Assembly (NCBI GenBank): GCA_028693165.1
Contig: JAQUVX010000020.1
Coordinates: forward strand, 19,421 to 83,420
Length of the DNA: 64,000 nucleotides
Direction: 5' to 3'
DNA from: Lachnospiraceae bacterium
GTDB lineage: Bacteria > Bacillota > Clostridia > Lachnospirales > Lachnospiraceae
Shown in pieces: positions 27,169 through 35,484 of this stretch; position 1 is the stretch's first letter, and every line of letters starts with the position of its first letter. The position numbers and the translations under genes were made by a program. The notes beneath the pieces are model-generated. The model made no database searches. It was not told the origin of the DNA and saw only the letters and a program-made list of their open reading frames with translations.

Positions 27169-27832
27169 ATTGAAGGTTAATATGAATGAATATCTGCCGC
27201 TGCGCGATGTGGTGTTCAACACCCTGCGCCAGGCCATCTTAAAAGGAGAACTGGAACCAGGCGAGCGTCTGATGGAGATTCAGCTTGCCGACCGTCTCGG
27301 TGTCAGCCGTACCCCCATCCGCGAAGCGATCCGCAAGCTGGAGCTGGAAGGACTGGTTTTGATGATTCCGCGCAAAGGTGCCGAGGTGGCAAAGATTTCC
27401 GAAAAGAGTCTGCGGGATGTGCTGGAGGTTCGCCGTTCTTTAGAAGAACTGGCGATTGAGCTTGCCTGCCAGCGTATGACCGAGGACGATATCAATGCGC
27501 TGGAAGCCGCACAGGCCGCCTTCAAGACTGCCGTAAACGCGGGCGATGCCATGAATATCGCCGAGACCGACGAACATTATCACGACATCATCTACAATGG
27601 CACCGGCAACAACCGCCTGGTGCAGATCTTAAACAACCTGCGCGAGCAGATGTACCGCTACCGGCTGGAATACATCAAGGATGCCGACAAACGGCAGATT
27701 CTGGTGGTGGAACACGAGCACATCTTAAAAGCGCTCCACCACCGCCACGTGGCCGAAGCCAAGACCGCGATCCGCGAGCACATTGACAACCAGGAGATCA
27801 CGGTTTCCAGGAATATCAAAGAACAGCGGTAA
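27158..27832 (+). CDS. GntR family regulator, FadR/FCD subfamily
   Basis: DNA-binding transcriptional regulator of 224 residues. Residues 1-75 form the winged helix (DRLGVSRTPIREAIRKLELEGLV), and the rest is an all-helical FCD ligand domain with metal-type residues in the DEHYHDIIYNGTGN region and HEHILKALHHRH. FCD proteins usually sense carboxylic acids, often with a bound metal. The gene starts inside the end of ispE with AGGAG ahead. Its targets are not evident. The stop lies eight bases from the convergent MATE gene. Confidence 0.92.
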   Translation: MEHELKVNMNEYLPLRDVVFNTLRQAILKGELEPGERLMEIQLADRLGVSRTPIREAIRKLELEGLVLMIPRKGAEVAKISEKSLRDVLEVRRSLEELAIELACQRMTEDDINALEAAQAAFKTAVNAGDAMNIAETDEHYHDIIYNGTGNNRLVQILNNLREQMYRYRLEYIKDADKRQILVVEHEHILKALHHRHVAEAKTAIREHIDNQEITVSRNIKEQR

Positions 27833-27840
27833 AAAAACCA

Positions 27841-29199
27841 CTAGATCTTCACGCGTTTTTCCCAATGGCTGAACATCACATAACAGCCCATGATCACCGC
27901 GCAGGCCATCCATCCTACCGGATAGCCCAGACTGACCACATAAATGCTTTCCGACAGGCGGGTTCCCACAAACAGATAAATCTGCCGCAGCACGACAAAG
28001 GAAGTCAGCATGATATACATTGGTGCCTTCGCATCTCCAAACCCGCGGAGGGACCCGGCCATCACCTGATTGAAACTGTTGAAGACCAGGAAAAAGGTAT
28101 TCGTCCTCAAAAACAGCACCCCAAAGCGCAGCACCTCCGGGTCCTGGCTGAACAATCCGGTCACACGCTCCGCAAACGTCCACAGAATGACTCCCAGAAG
28201 AAACGTCAGACTCATGGAAAGTCCCACCGCAGTCCCTGCTCCCTGCTTCGCCCGCTTCATCTGCTTTGCGCCAACATTCTGACTGACAAAGGTGGTTGCC
28301 GCCTGTCCCATACTCTGAATCGGAAGGAACAAAAACTGATCCATCTTGCCGTAGCAGCTCCAGCCGGCCATACAGCTGGAACCGAAACTGTTGATATAAG
28401 ACTGAACAAAAACATTGGAAAATGCCGTAACCGTCGACTGCACCCCGGCAGGAAGTCCGATCTCCATAATCTGCGCCATGATATCCCGGTCAATCATCAG
28501 CTCCTTCCAGACAAACCGGTAGACATCCCGGCTCTTCGTCAGCAGCACCAACACCAGAATCGCCGAGATCATCTGCGAGATAATGGTCGCGTAAGCCACA
28601 CCCTCAATCCCTGCGTGCAGTACAATCACAAACAGAAGATCCAGAAAAATATTCAGCACGCTGGACAGGCACAAAAACATCAGCGGCCTGGTCGTATCCC
28701 CCACCGCCCTCAAAATTCCGCTTCCCATATTGTAGATCAGCAGTCCCGCAAGACCCGCAAAATAAATCCGCAGGTACGTCGTAGCCGACGCCATAACATC
28801 ATCCGGCGTCCGCATAAACCGCAGCATCATCGGCACCGTCATCACACCAAACACGGACAGTGCCACACTGCTGATCAGGGTCACCGCCAACGTCGTCTCG
28901 ATCGAGCGATGCAGCCGCACATCATCGTGCGCCCCATAATAATGGCTGATCACCACACCGGCACCAACCGAAAATCCATTAAAAAACAGCACCAGCATAT
29001 TGATGATCGCCGTCGTCGAACCGACCGCGGCCAGTGCTTCCTTTCCAACAAAATTGCCGACAACCAGTACATCCACCGTATTGTACAGCAGCTGAAAAAA
29101 GTTGCCCATGATCAGCGGGACTGCGAAACAGGCGATCAGCTTCACGATCGATCCCTTCGTCATATCCACCGCTGTTGTTTTTTTCTTTCGTTGTCCCAT
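27841..29199 (-). CDS. MATE family efflux transporter
   Basis: Second MATE exporter in the window, 452 residues with two six-helix halves. The block GSIVKLIACFAVPLIMGNFF followed by YNTVDVLVVGNFVGKEALAA is characteristic of the clostridial NorM-like clade. It is distinct in sequence from the 22707-24074 protein. The gene follows a YesL-type gene with three bases between stop and start, so the two are cotranscribed. Substrate is unknown. A very long complementary-strand frame over this gene is a codon-bias shadow. Confidence 0.92.
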   Translation of the reverse strand: MGQRKKKTTAVDMTKGSIVKLIACFAVPLIMGNFFQLLYNTVDVLVVGNFVGKEALAAVGSTTAIINMLVLFFNGFSVGAGVVISHYYGAHDDVRLHRSIETTLAVTLISSVALSVFGVMTVPMMLRFMRTPDDVMASATTYLRIYFAGLAGLLIYNMGSGILRAVGDTTRPLMFLCLSSVLNIFLDLLFVIVLHAGIEGVAYATIISQMISAILVLVLLTKSRDVYRFVWKELMIDRDIMAQIMEIGLPAGVQSTVTAFSNVFVQSYINSFGSSCMAGWSCYGKMDQFLFLPIQSMGQAATTFVSQNVGAKQMKRAKQGAGTAVGLSMSLTFLLGVILWTFAERVTGLFSQDPEVLRFGVLFLRTNTFFLVFNSFNQVMAGSLRGFGDAKAPMYIMLTSFVVLRQIYLFVGTRLSESIYVVSLGYPVGWMACAVIMGCYVMFSHWEKRVKI

Positions 29200-29202
29200 A
29201 GT

Positions 29203-29856
29203 CTATTCCTCTGTTTCGTCCCCTTCTTCCTTCGGCATATAACGGTCAAAAATCCCCACCAGCATATACGAATTCACAAACGCAAACAGCGGGAAGCCGA
29301 ACAAAAACAGCATGGACTGGAACACCGGGGCGATGAACAATGCCAGTGCCAGAAAGCCAAAATCGATGGCAAGCATCCCAATACTCTGGAAGAAATGGCG
29401 GATCGACATAAAAAATGCATTGAACAACGTCCGCTTAACCGGATTATAAAATCTGGCCTGAAGCGGGAACGCGAAGAGAACTATGCCGAGCCAGACCACA
29501 CCGAACGCGATGAAAATCGCCAGCATAATCGTGCGGAACGTGGACTGCACATTCTGGACGCGCAGGAAAAAGTAAAGGTCAAAACCAATCACCGCACCCG
29601 CGGCCAGCAGAATCAGCCAGATCACGGTCGCCTGTTTGAAGTTGTCCTTAAAGGATTTGAAAAATGCCTTGACCGTGGAACCCTCCTCGTCACGCACCAG
29701 TTTCAGCGTCACATAGTAGACCGCCGTGGTGGAAGCTCCCGCCGTCACGATGGGAATACTACAGATCACCCACAAAATATTAAGAAGCATCACATCAAAA
29801 AACTTTCCAATAAACCGCCATACCGGATTGTCATAATTAAAAAAACCTGAAAACAT
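29203..29856 (-). CDS. YesL family (DUF624) membrane protein
   Basis: A 217-residue integral membrane protein with about five helices. The opening FFNYDNPVWRFIGKFFDVML and LLNILWVICSIPIVTAGAST are typical of YesL/DUF624. Family members often sit beside carbohydrate ABC transporters, but here it is upstream of a MATE exporter. Function is unknown. It is the first gene of a two-gene unit. Confidence 0.87.
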   Translation of the reverse strand: MFSGFFNYDNPVWRFIGKFFDVMLLNILWVICSIPIVTAGASTTAVYYVTLKLVRDEEGSTVKAFFKSFKDNFKQATVIWLILLAAGAVIGFDLYFFLRVQNVQSTFRTIMLAIFIAFGVVWLGIVLFAFPLQARFYNPVKRTLFNAFFMSIRHFFQSIGMLAIDFGFLALALFIAPVFQSMLFLFGFPLFAFVNSYMLVGIFDRYMPKEEGDETEE

Positions 29857-29964
29857 TGTATTCTCCCTTCGGGTCGCGCGTATAATATCCGTTTCTATTA
29901 TATCGAATTTCGAGATAATATGCTATACTTATTCTATCTTTCATGAAAGAAGGGTCTTGTTGCC

Positions 29965-30681
29965 ATGAGAATTACAGAAGAATCTATGAAACAGCAGAAT
30001 TCTGCTGCACCAAATCCCGAATCACAGCCGCAGCGCACCGAGCGGGAGAAACTGCACGCTATGAACCGCAAAGATCAGATCTGGTATATCTGGGCTTATT
30101 ATAAATTCCATATTCTTGGCGCCCTGCTGGCCGTTGTGGTCCTGATCTGTACGGCGCAGACGCTGTACCGCAGCAGCTTTCAGACGGTGCTGCATGTGAT
30201 TTACCTAAACAGCCGCTCGGAGGCACAGATTGATTTTACACCTCTGGAGCAGGATTTCGCCGCGTATCTGGAGCTTGGCCGCAAGGAGACCATCACCGCG
30301 GAGGAATCCTTTATCTCCTTCGGCAGCGAATCCACGGAATTCAGCTACGCCGCCATGGCAAAGATTTCTGCCATGACCGCAGCGCAGAGCCTCGATGTGC
30401 TGATCGGCGACACGGCCAGCACCGCTCATTATGCTTCGATGAACGGATTTCTGGATCTGGAAACTGCACTGTCCGGGCAGGAGCTTGCCCTGATCCGGGA
30501 TCGCCTGTACTATGCCAAGGATGAGAATGGACAGGATTTTGCCTGTGCCATTGATTTGAGCGGAACGGCGTTTGCAGACGCTTCCCATCTGGCGCAGGAT
30601 AAGCCTTTACTTGGCATCCTCGTCAATTCCAAACATACCGATACAGCCAGGGCTCTGATTTCGTATATTTTTGCCCGGTAG
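29965..30681 (+). CDS. Uncharacterised membrane-anchored extracytoplasmic protein
   Basis: I do not recognise a named family. The 238-residue protein has a charged N-terminal cytoplasmic tail of about 45 residues, one membrane helix (FHILGALLAVVVLICTAQT, about 50-68) and an extracellular domain of about 165 residues. The latter has features like a small solute-binding fold (SLDVLIGDTASTAHYASMNG), which is only suggestive. An AGAAGG site about 11 bases ahead supports the ATG at 29965. It is divergent from the YesL gene, and its last 59 bases overlap the convergent acetyltransferase gene. Confidence 0.75.
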   Translation: MRITEESMKQQNSAAPNPESQPQRTEREKLHAMNRKDQIWYIWAYYKFHILGALLAVVVLICTAQTLYRSSFQTVLHVIYLNSRSEAQIDFTPLEQDFAAYLELGRKETITAEESFISFGSESTEFSYAAMAKISAMTAAQSLDVLIGDTASTAHYASMNGFLDLETALSGQELALIRDRLYYAKDENGQDFACAIDLSGTAFADASHLAQDKPLLGILVNSKHTDTARALISYIFAR

Positions 30682-31432
30682 ATTCTGCCTGTACTGCCTG
30701 TACTGCCGTCTCCGGCCAGAGCCTGCGAAACCCGAGCTTCTGCAAAATATGGTTGGAAGCCTCATTCTCCGAATCTGCGGAGGCGTACACGGGACAGCCG
30801 TATTCCTGATTGACATAACGCAAAATCAACTGACATGCCTCCTGCGCATAACCGCAGCCGCGGTACGGCTGAATAATGTGATACCCAAGCTCCAGGCGCA
30901 TGTCGGGCGGCCCGGATGCCCCCGACTGATTCAGCGTCGCGCACGGCTCCGCCATCTCCATCGGCTCCGGCCACAGCACATCCGTGACCCCGGCCTTTCC
31001 CACAATCACCCCATCGGATTTTCTGACGATTGCCCACACTCCATATTCAAAGAATCGATACTGGCTGCGAATGTACGCTGCCAGCTTCTCCTTCGTGTGA
31101 AACACCGCGTCCGCCTCCGTTTCCTCCGGCTCCGCCGGAATCTGCACCGCATCCTCCACCGTAAATTCCCGCACACACAACCGCTCCGACGCTCCGATGA
31201 TCCACGGAAGCCCCAGCTTTCGCATTACCACCCGTTCCAGATAACACGCATCCACCACATCCAGCGACTCCACCAGATACTCCGCCCCCGGAAAATCATG
31301 GTCACCGCCTTCCGTAAGCAAACCAATAAAGACCCTCCCCGCCGCCAAAGCAGCAGGAAGAGCCTCCTGTTCATCTGAGATCATGACCTGATATGCAGTT
31401 TCTTCCACGATTACCTTCCGTTCCCAGACCAT
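30623..31432 (-). CDS. GNAT family N-acetyltransferase with N-terminal extension domain
   Basis: A 269-residue two-part protein. The C-terminal half is a GNAT acyltransferase using acetyl-CoA; the pyrophosphate loop is visible in LELGYHIIQPYRGCGYAQEA, followed by SADSENEASNHILQKLGFRR. The first 100 or so residues (YQVMISDEQEALPAALAAGR to GLPWIIGASERL) form a separate domain that I cannot name. The RL-x-VREFT boundary marks the usual GNAT start. It is 21 bases downstream of the cyclophilin gene. The acceptor substrate is unknown. Confidence 0.85.
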   Translation of the reverse strand: MVWERKVIVEETAYQVMISDEQEALPAALAAGRVFIGLLTEGGDHDFPGAEYLVESLDVVDACYLERVVMRKLGLPWIIGASERLCVREFTVEDAVQIPAEPEETEADAVFHTKEKLAAYIRSQYRFFEYGVWAIVRKSDGVIVGKAGVTDVLWPEPMEMAEPCATLNQSGASGPPDMRLELGYHIIQPYRGCGYAQEACQLILRYVNQEYGCPVYASADSENEASNHILQKLGFRRLWPETAVQAVQAESTGQKYTKSEPWLYRYVWN

Positions 31433-31453
31433 ATCCTTATCATCACTTTCTGA

Positions 31454-31972
31454 TCAGCACTTCTCCGGCTCGTCATAAGTCTCACCAAAGGTATCGACCG
31501 TCATGCTCTTGATCTTCTGCTCTTTCAGCGGACGATCGCTGTAATCGGTGCGGACATCGGCGATCTTGTCCACCACATCCATACCCTCAACCACCTTGCC
31601 GAATGCAGCATAAGCGCCGTCCAGATGCGGAGCATCCTTGTGCATGATAAAGAACTGAGAGCCAGCCGAGTTCGGCATCATGGAACGTGCCATGGAGAGA
31701 ACGCCTGCACTGTGCTTTAAGTCATTCTTGAAGCCGTTCTGAGCAAACTCGCCCTTGATGGAATATCCCGGGTCGCCGGTACCGGTACCCTGCGGGCAGC
31801 CGCCCTGGATCATGAAGCCATTGATCACTCTGTGGAAAATCAGTCCGTCATAATATCCCTTCTTTGCGAGACTGATAAAATTGTTAACGGTATTCGGTGC
31901 GATCTCCGGATATAATTCTGCGCGGATCACGCTGTTATCTTCCATGGTGATTGTGATTTCTGGATTTTTCAT
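31454..31972 (-). CDS. Cyclophilin-type peptidyl-prolyl cis-trans isomerase
   Basis: Protein-folding enzyme of 172 residues, probably cytoplasmic as no signal peptide is present. Cyclophilin blocks are FHRVINGFMIQGGCPQGTGTG (active-site Arg and Phe), SMARSMMPNSAGSQFFIM and AYAAFGKVVEGMDVV. The ATG at 31972 is preferred because a GGGAG site is nearby; the longer frame to 32035 has none. It follows xdhC by 78 bases and may be read from the hydroxylase operon or from its own promoter. Confidence 0.94.
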   Translation of the reverse strand: MKNPEITITMEDNSVIRAELYPEIAPNTVNNFISLAKKGYYDGLIFHRVINGFMIQGGCPQGTGTGDPGYSIKGEFAQNGFKNDLKHSAGVLSMARSMMPNSAGSQFFIMHKDAPHLDGAYAAFGKVVEGMDVVDKIADVRTDYSDRPLKEQKIKSMTVDTFGETYDEPEKC

Positions 31973-32050
31973 TGCTGTAAAATCTCCCTTCGGTTTTAAT
32001 AATGCTATAATACCATTATCATGAAAAAAAAACAACCCGCCCTGACTGTT

Positions 32051-33025
32051 CTATCTGCGGCCAGCCCGCACCGCGATCAGCTGACCGGCGATGCTGACTG
32101 CGATCTCCGCCGGTGTCTCGGCGTGAATAGACAGCCCGATCGGCGTGGTGATTCTGGCGAGATCCTGGTCTGTGTACCCCATCTCCTTCAGCCGCGCAGA
32201 TACTCCCGCCTTTTTCTTTGCACTGCCAATGACACCAATGTACGACACCGGTGTATCCATCATCTGTGCCTGCATGAGCATGTCATCCTTGTGCCCCCTG
32301 GTCATGATGCAGGCATAATCATGTTCCGTCACCTGCACATACTGACTGATCTTTAACGGGTCCACAAGGATCGTCCTCACGGCTCCGGGAAATAATTCTG
32401 GCTTGCAGAATTCCTCCCGATCCTCCAGCACCACGCACCGGAAATCAACCGCAGACAATACCGGAACAAGCGCCTGGGCCACATGTCCTCCGCCAAAGAT
32501 ATACACGGTCTCCGACTGTGTCAGCTTGTCACAGTAATACCGTTTTCCCTCGGACCGCATCTGCTCCTGTGCCGCTTCCCTGCTGTCCGCCCCCTCGCAC
32601 AGAAGCATTTGTCCTCTTCCGCCTTCTGTGACATCGAGAAGCAGCCACGAATCGACTCCCCGCTGATAGCAGGCTTCGATCTGATCGGTCAGGCGGATGA
32701 CTTCCTCATCGCCCGCAGCCAGGTACGTGAAATATACGCTCACGTCCCCTCCGCAGATCATCCCCAGATCCTGAATATCATTCTTGCGCAGGCAGAACGA
32801 TTCCAGATGAGACTGCTTCGTCTCCAGAATATGTGCTGCGATCTGCTCTGCCCTGTGTTCCACGGCACCTCCGCCTATGGTTCCCCGGATCCGTCCCCTG
32901 CCGTTTACCAGCATGTGTGCACCGGTTCCGCGAGGTGTGGAGCCTGAGCTTGCCACAACTGTAACCATGACCGCCGGTGCTCCTCCTTCGATCGACTCCT
33001 TCAGCAGCCGAAATAATGTTCTCAT
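32051..33025 (-). CDS. xdhC: XdhC/CoxI family molybdenum hydroxylase maturation protein
   Basis: Accessory protein that binds the molybdenum cofactor and promotes its sulfuration and insertion into xanthine dehydrogenase-type enzymes. The 324-residue protein has the N-terminal XdhC_CoxI block (ASSGSTPRGTGAHMLVNGRG, RIRGTIGGGAVEH) and a C-terminal Rossmann domain (IFGGGHVAQALVPVL, then IGVIGSAKKKAGVSARL). It is the last clear gene of the hydroxylase operon, directly after the MobA/ModE fusion. Its presence supports an active, sulfurated enzyme. Confidence 0.92.
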   Translation of the reverse strand: MRTLFRLLKESIEGGAPAVMVTVVASSGSTPRGTGAHMLVNGRGRIRGTIGGGAVEHRAEQIAAHILETKQSHLESFCLRKNDIQDLGMICGGDVSVYFTYLAAGDEEVIRLTDQIEACYQRGVDSWLLLDVTEGGRGQMLLCEGADSREAAQEQMRSEGKRYYCDKLTQSETVYIFGGGHVAQALVPVLSAVDFRCVVLEDREEFCKPELFPGAVRTILVDPLKISQYVQVTEHDYACIMTRGHKDDMLMQAQMMDTPVSYIGVIGSAKKKAGVSARLKEMGYTDQDLARITTPIGLSIHAETPAEIAVSIAGQLIAVRAGRR

Positions 33026-33061
33026 ATCAGTTTCCCTCTTTCCGTTTTACTTCTATCGCTT

Positions 33062-34006
33062 TTATAGATAAAAATCTCCAAAATACTTCTCAAAGATATG
33101 CTCCGCCGACCAGTCGAGTTCCTCTCTCATGCGTTGATAACGCCACACAAACTCGCTGCCGGCCTCTGTCAGTTCGCTTCTTCCTCCATCCTCGCCGCCG
33201 ACCATTCGGTCGATCAGCCTCGTGGAGGTCCGTTTTTCTACGAACTTGATAATCTTCCACGCCTTCGTGTAGGACATATGCATCGCATTGCTTGCCTTCT
33301 GAAGCGACCCGGTCGCCCGCACCAGATCCATGAGCTGCAGGAACTGTTCATCACAGAGGATCTCATCTGTCGCAAACCGCAGCTCCATCTCCGGTCTGAC
33401 CTTCTGGTGCCCTCTCGTGTCTCCTTCTGAGTAGGCAATCAGCTTTCGATAATCCTCCGGTGTGTCCGCATCCATGGTCACCGCCGGGTCGTCCACCGGA
33501 CAGTTCAGAATCGTTTCGCCCGACGATTCGATCGCTCCGCGAAGTCCGCGTTCTCCCTGATAAGCCAGGATCGCCGGAAACAGCTGCTTCCCGATCAGCA
33601 CCGGATGTCCGGATCTCCCGCCAAAGACAGGTCTCGCAAAGCCCGCGTCCAGCTCCTTCATCTTTTGATAGGTCGCATCCGATGCCGCAAACACGTCCAC
33701 CGGAGTCAGCAGGATTTTGTCACACGTTCCCAACAGCTTCTCGATTCCGAGCTTTACCGAATCCAGCATCTGCGTCTCATAGAAGCGTTCGTTACACACG
33801 CAAATAACGCCCGTATTTTTTATATGCTCCTGCAATTTCGCGGCCCGATATCCTGTGACGACAACAACGGGATCCACCCCGGCCTTCTGCATCGCTGCGA
33901 TGGTCTTTTTGATAAAGGTCGTTTTTCCTACCGGAAGCATCGGCTTGAAGCGCCCCATACGTGAAGAAGCACCCGCAGCCAGAATCACTCCACCTGTCTT
34001 TCCCAT
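33062..34006 (-). CDS. MobA-like nucleotidyltransferase fused to a ModE-type DNA-binding domain
   Basis: A 314-residue fusion. Residues 1 to about 200 are a MobA/MocA-like NTP transferase (GVILAAGASSRMGRFKPMLP, LLTPVDVF, SGHPVLI) expected to add CMP or GMP to molybdopterin. Residues from about 205 match the ModE/LysR-type winged helix (FLQLMDLVRATGSLQKASNA, then MHMSYTKAWKIIKFVEKRTS). ModE N-terminal domains bind DNA in molybdate regulation; the molybdate-binding MOP domain is not present. The protein may thus combine cofactor nucleotidylation with transcriptional control or only use the domain structurally. It lies between a YjiH gene and xdhC. Confidence 0.9.
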   Translation of the reverse strand: MGKTGGVILAAGASSRMGRFKPMLPVGKTTFIKKTIAAMQKAGVDPVVVVTGYRAAKLQEHIKNTGVICVCNERFYETQMLDSVKLGIEKLLGTCDKILLTPVDVFAASDATYQKMKELDAGFARPVFGGRSGHPVLIGKQLFPAILAYQGERGLRGAIESSGETILNCPVDDPAVTMDADTPEDYRKLIAYSEGDTRGHQKVRPEMELRFATDEILCDEQFLQLMDLVRATGSLQKASNAMHMSYTKAWKIIKFVEKRTSTRLIDRMVGGEDGGRSELTEAGSEFVWRYQRMREELDWSAEHIFEKYFGDFYL

Positions 34007-34111
34007 CTTGTTCTCCTCATCCTGTCATTCGGATAAGCCCGGCTTTACAGTTTACAGAGCAGGCTTACCCGAACGGATACATTCTCTTATCTGACAGCAG
34101 ACCGCATCGCA

Positions 34112-35428
34112 TCAAAACAGCAGATGTGAAATGAGTGCAATGATCGGTACTGCAATAACGGTTCTCACCACAAAGTGAAGAAGCAGATCCGTGAATTTGA
34201 GCGGGATTTTCGCTCCCAGCATTGCATTGCCGGCTTCCGTCATGAAGATGATCTGCATGATGGACAGCTCCACAACAAAGAATACACTCTGAAGTGCCAC
34301 ACCGCTGCTGACCGAGATAACCGGAAGACTGACCTCAATAAATCCAAGCAGTACCGCCGGTGCAATCTTTCCGGCATCTGGAAGTCCGAGCAGTCCAAGG
34401 ATCGGAGCAATCGGCTTGCCAAGCCAGGTAAACAGTGGGGTCAGATGCACAATCGTCAGGGTCACAATCACGATCGGGATCATGTAGGCAATGATGCGCT
34501 GTGAAAATTTCAGAGCGCTGAACAGGCTGTCAAGAAATGCTTTTGCCGTGAACTGTCTGGATTTGATTGCCGCGGCATTCAGTGCGTTCTGGAATCTGGA
34601 ACCGCCATCGTCTGTCTTCTCGCTCTGATCGGCCGGGCTGCTTCCATCGATATAGACATTTGGAACTCTGCTGATCGGCGGGATGCGCACCAGAATCACG
34701 GTCATCACAAACACCAGACCAAACGTCAAAGCCAGAAGTGTTCCGTACATATTTTCGATGCCGCCGATCGAACACAATACACCGATGTAGCCTACGGAAA
34801 TCGTCGAGAAACAGGTCGCAGCAGCCACCGCTTCTCTCTGTGTATAGGTCTTATTCTCATAATACTGATCCGTCATGTAAACGCCTACTGCCGCACTGAC
34901 CACATAGGAGGACAGGCAGTTCACCGCAGCCGCACCCGGCAGCTTTAACAGCGGACGCATCAGGCATTCCAGAATTCCGCCCACGAACTCCACAATACCG
35001 GATTTCAGGATAAAGACGATAAACCAGCCGCAGACCGACACGGTCAGCATAACCGTTCCCGCCAGCCCCAGAATCTGACCACCGATCTGTTCATTGGAAA
35101 AGATCGCTGCCGGAGGAAGCTGAAACCACACCGCTAATACCACAAAAAATGCCAGGGCGTAATGAATCAGCTTTGTATTCGTGTCCCCTTCATGAAGTCT
35201 GATACAAGTTGGATTCTTCAGAAACTTCGCCCCAATGATGGTTCCCATCAGGATTACCAGCGCGAGCAGTACCAGATATTTCAAATGGTCTCCAAGCGCC
35301 CCTTTGATCCATGAAACCATAATTACCACCGGTACTCTCGATCCATCTACCGGAATGAAATACAAAAACACACCGATGATACTCAGTACCGCAAATTTTA
35401 TCATGTCCTTTGTTGTTGCCTTTTCCAT
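34112..35428 (-). CDS. YjiH family membrane protein (GATE/nucleoside-recognition domain), copy 1
   Basis: A 438-residue membrane protein with about eleven helices. The FAVLSIIGVFLYFIPVDGSR opening, the FILKSGIVEFVGGIL segment and AVGVYMTDQYYENKTYTQRE are hallmarks of the YjiH group, which carries the nucleoside-recognition-like GATE domain. Transport function is suspected but unproven in this family. A paralogue lies immediately upstream. Position inside a hydroxylase operon makes uptake of the hydroxylase substrate, or export of its product, the simplest inference. Confidence 0.88.
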   Translation of the reverse strand: MEKATTKDMIKFAVLSIIGVFLYFIPVDGSRVPVVIMVSWIKGALGDHLKYLVLLALVILMGTIIGAKFLKNPTCIRLHEGDTNTKLIHYALAFFVVLAVWFQLPPAAIFSNEQIGGQILGLAGTVMLTVSVCGWFIVFILKSGIVEFVGGILECLMRPLLKLPGAAAVNCLSSYVVSAAVGVYMTDQYYENKTYTQREAVAAATCFSTISVGYIGVLCSIGGIENMYGTLLALTFGLVFVMTVILVRIPPISRVPNVYIDGSSPADQSEKTDDGGSRFQNALNAAAIKSRQFTAKAFLDSLFSALKFSQRIIAYMIPIVIVTLTIVHLTPLFTWLGKPIAPILGLLGLPDAGKIAPAVLLGFIEVSLPVISVSSGVALQSVFFVVELSIMQIIFMTEAGNAMLGAKIPLKFTDLLLHFVVRTVIAVPIIALISHLLF

Positions 35429-35484
35429 ACGTTTAACCTTCCTGGCTCACCCAAATTCGCCCTATGTATTTGCTTTTTTATCTT

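Noticed and set aside
27865-29850. Very long rightward open frame (661 codons) rich in His, Lys, Arg and Gln
   Set aside because: It is exactly complementary to the MATE and YesL genes, has no domain signature and reflects their codon bias.
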